A stretch of DNA of 64,000 bases, from contig GG704596.1 of the NCBI GenBank assembly GCA_000161775.1, forward strand, positions 362,979 to 426,978, written 5' to 3'. Source of the stretch: Ruegeria lacuscaerulensis ITI-1157 (GTDB taxonomy: Bacteria > Pseudomonadota > Alphaproteobacteria > Rhodobacterales > Rhodobacteraceae). This document shows, piece after piece, positions 7,442-15,527 of the stretch. The position numbers were made by a program, and so were the translations under genes. Within the stretch, counting starts at the first letter, position 1, and every line of letters starts with the position of its first letter. The notes under the pieces are model-generated. The model was given only the letters and a program-made list of their open reading frames with translations. It was not told the DNA's origin and did no database searches.

Positions 7442-8812
7442 ATGTCGAACAGGAAAGCTCTGACCGATGCATTTGTGCGTACCGTCACCGTGGACAGGCG
7501 CACCGAATTCTCCGACACCCAGTGCCCTGGCCTGAAGCTGCGCGTCTCTAAGACGGGCAAAAAGAGTTTCGCACTCAAGGCCCGCGACGCGTTCGGCACG
7601 GTGCAGACCGTCACCCTTGGAGAGTATCCGGCCACAACCTTGCGTCAAGCCCGGGACGCGGCGCAGGAGGCCCGGCGGCTTCTGCGAGTAGGGAAGAACT
7701 TCGCGGCGGAAAAGCGCACGCGAAAAGCGGAGCGGTCGAGAGCGCCGACACTGGCCGAACTGATCCAAGAGTATCAGGTAGTCGGGAGCGTCACGACAAA
7801 GGTGTGGCGCCCGCGGGCGGATGGTCGCCTGCCGGAGGCGCAGAGTTCAGTCCAGCGAGTTTTCGCACCGCTCCTCGACAAGAACGTGACCACGCTCACC
7901 GCTGAAGATTTCGCCGATGTTATGGCTAACTACCGCCCGAAGCAGAGGGGCAAGGTGTCCGCGAACGGCAGCGTATCCCGCGCGCGGTCATACCTGTCGG
8001 TCGTCATGGATTGGGCGGCGAACCGGAAGCGCTTCGGCAAGATTGGGGCTGGCCGAAACCCGGCCCTGGACGTGGTCGACATAAAGCTCACGCACGACCC
8101 AGCGATCTCGGACCCCTCGATCACCGGGGGTCGGGAAAGGGTTCTCACCGAAGATGAGTTGGCCTTGGTCTTGCCGTTGATGACCTACCCTGCCCCGAAA
8201 GCCTTGAGCAGCAGGCTCGCAGCAGAGGACCATCTGCGGCCGGTTGCACATCGGTTTATCCTGCTGACCTTGGCCCGCCTTCGTGAGGTTGCGGAAATGA
8301 AGTGGCGCGACGTCGATTTTCGATCAGGCATCTGGACGAAGATCCCCATCGACAAACGATCTGCTGCCGAAAGCCGCAGACAGCGCGTCCCCCTCTCCGA
8401 CGCGGCCATGCACCTGCTGAAATCGCTCCCGGGTGCGGATACGGCCGACCCGGACGATCTGGTGTTTCCAAATTCCTACGGACAAGTGGAAGTGAACTGG
8501 AACCGGGGCACCGAGGCGATCAAAAAGGCGAGTGGAACCAGCGGATGGACGCGGCATGACCTTCGCCGCACTTCGGCGACGATCCTCGCAGCCTTAGGTG
8601 CACCCATCGACCTGATCGCGGACATCCTTGGGCACTCGAACCGAACGAAGCGGCACGGCCTGTCTGGGGCGGTGGAACACTATGTCATCGCGACGAAGAT
8701 TCTCAGAGGCGTCGAGGACCCGCGCAAGGTCGTGCTGGATCAGCTTGCGACGGTTCTTGACGCGATTGAGGCACGAGCCAGGGACGCTGGCGATCTTACG
8801 AGTGGTGTCTAG
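7442..8812 (+). CDS. Tyrosine-type integrase (DUF4102 type) of the tRNA-Phe element
   Basis: A 456-aa recombinase that should catalyse integration at and excision from tRNA-Phe. The N-terminal part (LKLRVSKTGKKSFALKARD...TVTLGEYPATTLRQARDAA) is the DUF4102 arm-binding domain; a core-binding domain and catalytic domain follow. Active residues: Arg in LARLREVAEM, the RHDLRR box, His in LGHSN and Tyr at about 414 in VEHYVIATK. I choose the ATG at 7442 (MSNRKALTD); an in-frame upstream start at 7373 would translate the 27-bp repeat and is less likely. It is paralogous to the integrase at 12-1394. In the circular form the Xis-like gene at 25326 would lie directly upstream of it. Confidence 0.94.
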   Translation: MSNRKALTDAFVRTVTVDRRTEFSDTQCPGLKLRVSKTGKKSFALKARDAFGTVQTVTLGEYPATTLRQARDAAQEARRLLRVGKNFAAEKRTRKAERSRAPTLAELIQEYQVVGSVTTKVWRPRADGRLPEAQSSVQRVFAPLLDKNVTTLTAEDFADVMANYRPKQRGKVSANGSVSRARSYLSVVMDWAANRKRFGKIGAGRNPALDVVDIKLTHDPAISDPSITGGRERVLTEDELALVLPLMTYPAPKALSSRLAAEDHLRPVAHRFILLTLARLREVAEMKWRDVDFRSGIWTKIPIDKRSAAESRRQRVPLSDAAMHLLKSLPGADTADPDDLVFPNSYGQVEVNWNRGTEAIKKASGTSGWTRHDLRRTSATILAALGAPIDLIADILGHSNRTKRHGLSGAVEHYVIATKILRGVEDPRKVVLDQLATVLDAIEARARDAGDLTSGV

Positions 8813-8835
8813 GGACGGCTGTGTGGCCACCAAAC

Positions 8836-10275
8836 TCAATAGTCCCCGGGAAGCTCTGGTGGTTGGTCATTGGCTTCGTCAATAGGGCCATTCGAAACAT
8901 CTTCCGGCAGCGCTTCCGCAACGGCGACACGAGGGACATTTCCGGCATTATCCGAAAATACCGCAAGAAAAGTGCTCCACCGCGCCTCATGCGGACTGCC
9001 CTCTTCGATGATGCTGCCCGCCAACAGATCGAGGATCGCGCGGTTGCCCTCGGGGCCGATCAGCATGACCGCAGACCCCTGGGCGACAAACCGGTGTCGG
9101 AGGTGCACGCCTGCCTCTTTCGCCGCACGATACAGCGCGGCTAGCCATCCGACTCGGGTTCGATTTCGCCGAGCAGAAAATCCAACCTTTCCTCCAACGC
9201 TCGGATGCGGCGCTCCAAGGCTTCCATCACCGTAGCCAAGGTCCGGAATGCCGTCGCCTGCTCCGCCAGCCGGTTCTCCACGTCGATAAGAAGCCCAATG
9301 AGCCTTTCGGCGAATTCCGTTGTCACGTCCTGCTGCTCCGGGTCCAGGAGTTGCAGGAGCGGGTGCAGGCGCCGGACATCTTCGCGCGTCTTGTCCAGCT
9401 TGAGGTGGGTGAGATCGTGATCCGATATCAAATCGTTCATTGTGTGTTTCCTTCAGGTGACCGACTACCGGGTGGGGAATGGCGCGCAGTTGGCGGGCAA
9501 TGTTCACAAGCAGCAGGATGACCCCTGCCACTCGCAGTTGGGCTGCAAGGCGAAAACGTTTCAGGATGAAGCGCGAGGAAAATGCCGCACCTGCATCCCG
9601 GGGATTAACCGACCGTCCCGTCGCAATGCTGGTCGGAACAAGCAGCTCTGATCGGTCGGGGGCACGCTGGACACGCCACGGAGACCCATGCATTTCCAGC
9701 GCATCGTTCAGGTCATCGGCAGTAACGGGTCTCGACGATTTCATTGCTGCGTTCAGGTCCGATGCAAAACTCCAAGCGGCTTTGTTTTTGCGGGCTGCCC
9801 TTTGGGCGAGTTCCGGGGTGAGCGTCAGGCTGGGATCCGACCGCCAGGGCAGGTCCGGCAGCCCCAAACGCTGCCGAAGGTCGCGCTCCAGCCGGTCGGT
9901 AGTGCGCACAGAGGTCGCGACGTCGAGGGGCCGCCCCACGAAAGTTTGACATGCGCTGACGATGTGGACGTGGTCACAGGATGTCTCTTCTCTGCCCCAG
10001 AGGAGCCAAGGCACCCGTTCTGGGGGCAGACCGCTGGACCTGAGAACATGCCGTGCGACGACCAGCCATTGGCTATCTGACAGCGATGCTCCACGGGGCA
10101 TGGACAGCGTGAAATGAACGAGGCCCTGTCCATGCGGGGCATCGAAAGGGCGCAGGAAATCGACCGCTTGCCTCCATGTCCGAACGGGCATCGACCCGGT
10201 CAGCACCACCCCGTCCTTCGAAAGGTAAGGCAGGATCGTGCCGGCCAGGCTGTGAAACGTCGTGTATCGCCTCAC
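8836..10275 (-). CDS. Relaxase/mobilization protein (C-terminal half uncertain)
   Basis: The N-terminal about 270 residues look like a MobA/VirD2-type relaxase that nicks oriT: GLVHFTLSMPRGASLSDSQW early, and an HxH metal-ligand motif in SCDHVHIVSA near residue 105. A C-terminal relaxase-like stretch (SIATGRSVNPRDAGAAFSS) follows. The GTG start overlaps the MobC stop (GTGA), so the two are coupled. Residues about 280-375 read as low-information Pro/Gly/Arg-rich sequence, exactly where the coiled-coil frame 9141-9440 lies in another frame on the same strand. The last about 100 residues (WLAALYRAAKEAGVHLRHRF onward) look genuine again. It may therefore be a relaxase ending near 9440 followed by two small genes, or a fusion. 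Confidence 0.7.
   Translation of the reverse strand: MRRYTTFHSLAGTILPYLSKDGVVLTGSMPVRTWRQAVDFLRPFDAPHGQGLVHFTLSMPRGASLSDSQWLVVARHVLRSSGLPPERVPWLLWGREETSCDHVHIVSACQTFVGRPLDVATSVRTTDRLERDLRQRLGLPDLPWRSDPSLTLTPELAQRAARKNKAAWSFASDLNAAMKSSRPVTADDLNDALEMHGSPWRVQRAPDRSELLVPTSIATGRSVNPRDAGAAFSSRFILKRFRLAAQLRVAGVILLLVNIARQLRAIPHPVVGHLKETHNERFDIGSRSHPPQAGQDARRCPAPAPAPATPGPGAAGRDNGIRRKAHWASYRRGEPAGGAGDGIPDLGYGDGSLGAPHPSVGGKVGFSARRNRTRVGWLAALYRAAKEAGVHLRHRFVAQGSAVMLIGPEGNRAILDLLAGSIIEEGSPHEARWSTFLAVFSDNAGNVPRVAVAEALPEDVSNGPIDEANDQPPELPGDY
9141..9440 (-). CDS. Small coiled-coil protein overlapping the relaxase frame
   Basis: A 99-aa protein beginning MNDLISDHDLTHLKLDKTRE. Its second half has a regular heptad-like pattern (ERLIGLLIDVENRLAEQATAF, ALERRIRALEERLDFLLGEI), so a coiled coil is likely. 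Amino-acid composition is far more protein-like than the longer relaxase frame over the same bases, so I favour this as the real gene here. Its stop overlaps the region where the downstream part of the 8836-10275 frame becomes protein-like again. Position in a MobC-relaxase operon suggests a mobilization accessory role, but I recognise no family. Confidence 0.6.
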   Translation of the reverse strand: MNDLISDHDLTHLKLDKTREDVRRLHPLLQLLDPEQQDVTTEFAERLIGLLIDVENRLAEQATAFRTLATVMEALERRIRALEERLDFLLGEIEPESDG

Positions 10276-10577
10276 CGAGCGGCCCTTTCGATGACGGCGC
10301 TCAGGGCCGCGCGTGACAGTTTCTGCAGATCGGCAACGTCCCGCTTCTTGAGCAGGTGAATGCGCCCGTTCTGGGCGCGATGGATCTGGTGGAGCGCGTA
10401 GCTTATCCGTGCGATCTCGGCAGCGACGTCGTTTTCGGCCGGGTCGCCGTAGTTGAGCGCGGCGTGGATCATGTATTTCGAACGCGTCCCAAAACCGTTC
10501 TGCGCTGCGCGGGCGTCGATCTGGCGGGCTTCCTGCTTCGAGAGTCGGACGGTGCTAGCGATAGTCTTTGTCGGCAT
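10272..10577 (-). CDS. MobC-like relaxosome accessory protein
   Basis: A 101-aa protein: MPTKTIASTVRLSKQEARQIDARAAQNGFGTRSKYMIHAALN is a ribbon-helix-helix DNA-binding start of the MobC/plasmid-mobilization type, followed by a helical tail with ISYALHQIHRAQNGRIHLLKK. Such proteins bind near oriT and help the relaxase melt and nick DNA. The stop codon overlaps the relaxase GTG (10272-10275), indicating a coupled operon read leftwards. The 440-bp non-coding stretch upstream is the natural place for oriT. No type IV secretion genes are nearby, so transfer would need a helper. Confidence 0.82.
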   Translation of the reverse strand: MPTKTIASTVRLSKQEARQIDARAAQNGFGTRSKYMIHAALNYGDPAENDVAAEIARISYALHQIHRAQNGRIHLLKKRDVADLQKLSRAALSAVIERAAR

Positions 10578-11016
10578 TCTCTATTCCCTGAGTGAGTAAT
10601 GCCAAATTACCGTTCGCGCCGTTCCACCCGAAGAGTTTTGACCAAGACGGCGATCCATGAACCGACCTCGAAAACGCGGTTTCCACCAAGAATTATTGGC
10701 GAATCCACGGTTTCAGAGAGGATGCAAAAAAGTGTCAGCCGCTCTCGGCTTCAGAAATACTCGGCGTTTTAGGATTTTGTTTTTCACAGCCCCGGCAGAA
10801 AAATGACGTCACACCATAGGTTCTTAAGATCAGGGAATTCGGGAACACTATATGAACGACTTTCGGTGGGTGGGACGCCTTCGATCCCTTCCGTCAGATG
10901 CGAAGACGCGTAGACCGTCGAGACACGAGAGGCGGCAACGCCCGGACACATCCTTTTGAAGCCAAGCAAGAAGCTCCGACTTTGATCAGACCTAGGATCG
11001 CGGGCGGCGCAAACTC
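10578..11016. other. Non-coding region upstream of mobC; candidate oriT and promoter
   Basis: About 440 bp without a credible gene between mobC and the DUF6339 gene, which both read leftwards. It contains a perfect 5-bp stem hairpin AGCCG-CTCT-CGGCT at 10737-10750, paired CGGTTTC repeats near 10680 and 10709, and AT-rich tracts. In mobilizable elements oriT usually lies right upstream of the mobC/relaxase operon, so this is where I would place it. No nic-site consensus can be asserted from sequence alone. Confidence 0.4.
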
Positions 11017-11850
11017 TTAGGCCGCTTTTTGGGCCTTCTGTATGCTCCGCAACGCATCATCCCTGCACCTGAGCAGAATTGCGGAGGTTTCCTTGTCGGT
11101 TAGGGACTCGAAAAGCACCCCGCTGCCCCGCAGGTTCAATGCCTTCATGAACTCACGGAACGTGGCCTCGGTACCATAAACGTCCGGATGGCTGCGCATC
11201 GTTTGGATAATTCCCCTGAGCAGGCTTGCTCGGTTGCTCAGCATTGGGCGCTCGACCAAGTTCGAGCGGATGTCCGCGGTCCGCAGAAGCTCCTTCAGAA
11301 CACCAGCCTGATCCTGTGGATCGACCCGCCAGGCAATAAAAGCGTTCCACCATAGACGCGACACCGCATTGTCGTCACGATAGCCGGTTCTACCACGGGC
11401 AAAGTAGTGAGTTTCGATCTGGCTGATGTTTTGATGATGCACCTTCTTGCGCAGTTCGGCCGCCTTCTGCTTGGCGCCGGTCAGGCCGCCCAGCAGCCCG
11501 CCAGACTCTTTCGGCTCGTCTTTAAGAGGCCACCGCTTCCGGGCGTATTCCAGACACTCGAAATGCGTCAGGCGCGCCCATACACGTTCTTCGGTCGCCA
11601 GCGCGGGCGTCATCCCGCTGAAGGCCCCGAACACGATTAGTGAGTTGCCGACCTCCGCAGCGCTACCACCAGAGGGATCCAGCTTTTCAAACTGTTCGGG
11701 ATCCACCTCGACGGACGATAGTTCCATTGACCATCCGTTCAGATGAGCTTGACTGTCGAAACCAGAGCTGCGGTACCGTTCAAGGTTGGACGGAACATTG
11801 GCCTTCAGGTCGGCAAGAATGCTCTCTGCAAAATACTTCAGTTTAGGCAT
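11017..11850 (-). CDS. DUF6339 family protein, last gene of the GHKL defence-like operon
   Basis: A 277-aa protein that I match to DUF6339. The start MPKLKYFAESILADLKANV at 11850 is the first codon giving family-like sequence; upstream in-frame codons to 12066 overlap the preceding gene and look non-coding. Characteristic segments are GMTPALATEERVWARLTHFECLEYARKRW, FARGRTGYRDDNAVSRLWWN and KTADIRSN-like (RTADIRSNLVERPMLSNRASLL). No enzymatic motif is known to me; the dense conserved Trp, Arg and Asp residues suggest a folded helical effector or adaptor. It overlaps the preceding gene by 8 nt, so it is translated as part of the four-gene operon with the GHKL ATPase. Confidence 0.85.
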   Translation of the reverse strand: MPKLKYFAESILADLKANVPSNLERYRSSGFDSQAHLNGWSMELSSVEVDPEQFEKLDPSGGSAAEVGNSLIVFGAFSGMTPALATEERVWARLTHFECLEYARKRWPLKDEPKESGGLLGGLTGAKQKAAELRKKVHHQNISQIETHYFARGRTGYRDDNAVSRLWWNAFIAWRVDPQDQAGVLKELLRTADIRSNLVERPMLSNRASLLRGIIQTMRSHPDVYGTEATFREFMKALNLRGSGVLFESLTDKETSAILLRCRDDALRSIQKAQKAA

Positions 11851-12685
11851 TGTCCATAATCTCCGTGAATGCTCCTCCCAACTTCTCCACGGGAGAGCCC
11901 AGAAGCCGTTGTGCGCTCTCAAGGAGAGGAGCCCCTTCAATATCGATGTTGAGGTGTTCACACTTCGCAGAGAACACACGGTACCAGGGTCTATCTTCGA
12001 AACCGGATCCGCCCTGCCCGCGAATGCTCTCCAAGACCTCCATGACGACGGGCAAATACACAGCACTCAATAGCAGTGGCTTGCCTCCTTTGGTTCCTCT
12101 CAATTGCTCGATGGACTTGAAGAGATCGACGGGCGCGAGAACTCGGATAGAGTCGGCCAGCAAGTCGAGTTTCAGACGGCCTTTGGGGATATCATCCGAC
12201 GGAACCAACTCAAAAATGCTTTCGAACCTTCTCAGTTTATCCTGCCCGACGCTGAACACAGTGTCGTTCGCAAGGCCGATGATTTCCGCTGCGCGGACGG
12301 AAATCTTGCCTCCGAATTCAGGATTCAGGCTCGTAGCGGACCAGTTCTTCAATGGGCGCTTCAGCCAGATAACCGGTTTGACTTCGACCCTGCCGTGCAG
12401 CGCACCACGGTCGAATTGCCACGTCCCCGAAGTTTCGTCCGCCGCACGAAGTTCCGAAAAGAAGGTGTCCTGGCAGCGGATGAAGGCACCTGCAAGCGCT
12501 GCGTCAGTGTCAATCAATTCCTGCACGTCGGGCGAGGACAGCGACAACTGAAAATCGACCTCGACATTGCCGTCAGAAGACTCCCGAACTTCGGCGATCT
12601 GAAGATCAAAGTTTCCGCTCAGAAAATCGTCGTTCCCGTCACTGAGAACAGGGTGAGGGAAATGGCTGTTCAGATCGACCTTCAT
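11843..12685 (-). CDS. Unrecognised 280-aa protein, third gene of the GHKL operon
   Basis: I do not recognise a family. The protein starts MKVDLNSHFPHPVLSDGNDDF and alternates predicted strands and amphipathic helices; a central VKPVIWLKRPLKNWSATSLNPEFGGKISVRAAEIIGLA segment and a C-terminal GGKPLLLSAVYLPVVMEVLESI helix stand out. There is no signal peptide, transmembrane segment, P-loop or obvious nuclease motif. The ATG overlaps the ATPase stop (12682-12685) and its own stop overlaps the DUF6339 start, so it is probably made in fixed ratio with both and may be their structural partner. Base composition matches the rest of the operon. Confidence 0.85.
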   Translation of the reverse strand: MKVDLNSHFPHPVLSDGNDDFLSGNFDLQIAEVRESSDGNVEVDFQLSLSSPDVQELIDTDAALAGAFIRCQDTFFSELRAADETSGTWQFDRGALHGRVEVKPVIWLKRPLKNWSATSLNPEFGGKISVRAAEIIGLANDTVFSVGQDKLRRFESIFELVPSDDIPKGRLKLDLLADSIRVLAPVDLFKSIEQLRGTKGGKPLLLSAVYLPVVMEVLESIRGQGGSGFEDRPWYRVFSAKCEHLNIDIEGAPLLESAQRLLGSPVEKLGGAFTEIMDNA

Positions 12686-14574
12686 GCGCTCACCCTCCGG
12701 ACTGCGGATACCTCAACGGGGCCAGTGTAGTCGTCATCAAAGGTCACTTCGATCTCGACACGTGCGCCTTGATTCACGCTCAGCTCAACGCGTCCCTTTC
12801 TGACGGAACAATTTGCGGCACCGGACGCGCTTGAAATTCTCAGCTCCGTCTCGTCATACACACCCGTAGCGAGGAAGGTGAGTTCGATGTCTCCGGCCTC
12901 CTCCGGAGTAAAGAAGACCTTCCTGGTCCGCGGGCTTTTCTCGACGTTGCGCACTGTTGCGAGCCGAACAACCGGTTGCTGCCCCCTCGTGCCGTCACCT
13001 CCTTCGCCAGCACCCGAACCGTCACCTTTTCCATCAGTTCCGGCACCTCCGGAGCCGCCATCGTTGCCCGCCCCTCCCGCGTCACCCGGTACATGCCGCG
13101 CAACCGGCTTGCGAGGCTTCGGACGGATACGCTTTGCTGGCGTGAACCTGATCGTTTCCGGGTCGTCCTCAGCAGAGGGCACTTTCGCTTCTTCGCTGCC
13201 CGCGTCGGCAAAAAACTCTCCGAGTTCGTCAAGCTTGACCGCGTCACCGCCGGTGATTTCCGCGTTTTCCCTTATCAGATTTCGGATCTCATGAATGAGC
13301 CGCTTCATCGCCCGGGTAACTCTCTTCTGCTTCGCGGGGTCATCAAGCCGTCCTGCAGAGAATGCGTTGTGTTGCGGGTTTTCCAATGACTTCAGAACTT
13401 TGCTGGCTTCGTCGTCCGACGGCTCAACCAGCATTATGAAATCACGCGCGCCGGGAAACCTTGCAAACTTGTCGCCAAAATGCTCGAGGGAATCGGCGAT
13501 CAGCATGCCATTGCGAACGATCGCCACGCGCTTGGGCAATCCTTCCTCGACGAGGATTTTCGCCGTGAACTCGCCCAAGTCATCCACGCGGAAACGTTTT
13601 GCTACGGCGATTTCCGATTTGCGACACCGATAGAGTTGCCGCGCAAGCCGGATATCATCGCCATGCGAAGCCTCTTCCCCGGCCTCTTCGATCGCGCTGT
13701 CTTGGAGCAGTTCAGCCAGCGTTTCGGAATTGACGATGCGCGCAGAACCCCCGACCTCGAACTCGATGTCTCCGTCGTCCACTGCCGCAAAGAAGTTCGA
13801 CAGAAGCGGGACCGTCATACGATCGACCCAGTCCTCCCGGCCCCGAAACCCGATGGCAAAGACAGAGGTCCCCTTGGATTCGCGGCGAAGCCACTCCGGG
13901 ACCAACTTCGGATCTTCAACCGCCATGAAGTGTTCCGGATGCCCCCAATATCCTTTGGCGGTCCGCTCGATACCGCCTGCATCCCGGTGCGAAACAAGCT
14001 GCACCTTGCCCTGAAGCGCGAACCTCGGTCCATCAGGAGTCTCGTAGACCGTCGAATAGAATACCGTGCGAAGATCGGAGACGGCGAAGGTCGCATTTTT
14101 CCCGATCCCGAACGAGCCACCCGAGGTCTCGGTCGACTTGTTGCTCTTGCCGGAACTCTTCACAAGGGCATGGAACTTGGAACCACTGTCGTTCGGCGGA
14201 CCTTCCAGTCCCGTGGTATTGTAGTCCGCAATCTCAAGCACGGGGATGACGTCCTTCGTCACGACGTCATGGGCATTCTCGAAGAAGTCCCGGTCCTTTT
14301 CGCTTCCGGTCGCGCGGGCTTCTTTCAGGCAAGACTCAATGGTTTCCCTTAGCTTCTCGATGCCGGGGATCTCAGCGGCCTTTACCTGATGTTCGCGGAG
14401 CACCAATCGAACGGGGCGCCCCACCGCTGCATCCAGAGTGTTCTGACCAGCCTCACGGCTACAGCTGACAAATGGCGTGTCACGGAAAGTCTCGATACCA
14501 GCGTGGCCCAGACCCTCGACTTCACCCGCCTGGTTTTCCAGAAACTCCAGCCGCACTTCTTTCATCTCAATCAA
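12682..14574 (-). CDS. GHKL (Bergerat-fold) ATPase, MutL/MORC-like, with C-terminal beta domain
   Basis: A 630-aa ATP-binding protein. Bergerat-fold motifs are clear: the N box REAGQNTLDA with Glu41 and Asn45, motif I EIADYNTTG with Asp117 around 115-122, and the glycine lid GGSFGIGKNATFAVSD at 152-167. A second domain (about 200-380, with KGTSVFAIGFRG and RNGMLIADSLEHFGDKF) resembles the transducer/S5-like part of MutL, Hsp90 and MORC proteins. Then come a helical region (410-440), a Gly-rich linker (about 497-532) and a C-terminal beta-sandwich-like domain (535-630). Such ATPases clamp or remodel DNA, and relatives occur in restriction-associated clusters. It follows the 76-aa gene by 8 bp and overlaps the next gene at ATGA. 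Confidence 0.92.
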   Translation of the reverse strand: MIEMKEVRLEFLENQAGEVEGLGHAGIETFRDTPFVSCSREAGQNTLDAAVGRPVRLVLREHQVKAAEIPGIEKLRETIESCLKEARATGSEKDRDFFENAHDVVTKDVIPVLEIADYNTTGLEGPPNDSGSKFHALVKSSGKSNKSTETSGGSFGIGKNATFAVSDLRTVFYSTVYETPDGPRFALQGKVQLVSHRDAGGIERTAKGYWGHPEHFMAVEDPKLVPEWLRRESKGTSVFAIGFRGREDWVDRMTVPLLSNFFAAVDDGDIEFEVGGSARIVNSETLAELLQDSAIEEAGEEASHGDDIRLARQLYRCRKSEIAVAKRFRVDDLGEFTAKILVEEGLPKRVAIVRNGMLIADSLEHFGDKFARFPGARDFIMLVEPSDDEASKVLKSLENPQHNAFSAGRLDDPAKQKRVTRAMKRLIHEIRNLIRENAEITGGDAVKLDELGEFFADAGSEEAKVPSAEDDPETIRFTPAKRIRPKPRKPVARHVPGDAGGAGNDGGSGGAGTDGKGDGSGAGEGGDGTRGQQPVVRLATVRNVEKSPRTRKVFFTPEEAGDIELTFLATGVYDETELRISSASGAANCSVRKGRVELSVNQGARVEIEVTFDDDYTGPVEVSAVRRVSA

Positions 14575-14582
14575 TCCCTACT

Positions 14583-14813
14583 TCAACCAATCCGAAAGCC
14601 GTCAGCGCGGCTCTTCTCGCCTCGCGAAAAACGGCTCTTCGCAGTGTCAAGTTCCCTCTGAAGCGCCCGGAAAATCTTCCGAACATCCTCGTCCGTGAAT
14701 TCGTAGGCAGAACGATTTGAGAGATTTCCGATCAGCTGGAGATCCTTGATCGCCCGGTTGACCCTGCTCTCCGCAAGCTCAACGAACTTCGCTCTCTTGT
14801 CGCGGTCCGCCAT
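14583..14813 (-). CDS. 76-aa helical protein, first gene of the GHKL operon
   Basis: A small, charged, predicted all-helical protein (MADRDKRAKFVELAESRVNRAIKDLQLIGNLSNRSAYEFTDEDVRKIF... ending DGFRIG). The pattern VNRAIKDLQLIGNLSNRSAYEFTDEDVRKIFRAL looks conserved and could form a compact helical hairpin. No catalytic motif is visible. It is the promoter-proximal gene of a four-gene leftward operon and stops 8 bp before the GHKL ATPase, so it may regulate or assemble with it. I do not recognise a named family. Confidence 0.8.
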   Translation of the reverse strand: MADRDKRAKFVELAESRVNRAIKDLQLIGNLSNRSAYEFTDEDVRKIFRALQRELDTAKSRFSRGEKSRADGFRIG

Positions 14814-15527
14814 AAAAACATCCCTATTTCACTTTACACAGGAGGAAATTTGGCGTGATGCTTCCCACATTTCAAGATTTTTCTACAACATTTTCTAAAT
14901 ATTACTCCTATTTTAAGTATTTTTGAGCCTCAGAGGCAGCCAGATTTGCTGTTATCATATTGTTTTAAGTAATTTCTTTGGTGACTGACGCGCACCGTGA
15001 AGTCAGACTCATTTCTGGAGACCCAAAGAACTCTTGAGCCTCAGCACCAGCGCTTCGAGCCTGCGCCGGGGAAACATGGCGCCCCGGCGGCGGCCCCACG
15101 CAATCGAACCCAGAGCCACGGATAGGCGCCCCCCCCCTGCAAAGCGCGAAGCAGCTTGCTCACAGGTGTCGGCCTGAAAACCCCTAAGAAGTGATACGAT
15201 ATCGCACCGCAGTCAGAGCCGCAGACTCGTGATCGGCCGAGCGCACCGTACCATGATGCTCACGAGATACAGGGAGCCGTATCGCTTCGGCACTGGGACG
15301 CAGTCTGAAGCGCGGGTTCAGTTCGAACGAAACGCTCACAAGCAATGTGGATATCAGAGCTTTCTAGCGCGGGAACGGGACAATTATCGAACACCGGCAA
15401 CCTGTCCCTGAGAGAACCGCTCCTGGATGACACGCAACCCGCCAAAAACAACCCAAGATAGCAAAAGGACTCCGGGAAAGAGCACGGGTTCACTAATCAC
15501 AAGGCATTGCAACTCAATAGCCTGCCG
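14814..15527. other. Non-coding AT-rich promoter region between the GHKL operon and dcm
   Basis: About 710 bp with no credible gene. Bases 14815-14990 are strongly AT-rich for this genome and lie directly upstream of the GHKL operon, so they probably hold its promoter. An 8-bp perfect inverted repeat (CGCCGGGG ... CCCCGGCG, 15064-15089) and the 11-mer TTGAGCCTCAG, repeated near 14926 and 15033, are visible. The rest, up to the 3' end of the methyltransferase gene, shows only short frames of poor composition. Confidence 0.55.

Noticed and set aside
15064-15089. Intrinsic terminator for the methyltransferase gene
   Set aside because: The inverted repeat is GC-rich without a T run and lies about 440 bp past the 3' end of dcm; noted only as an inverted repeat.
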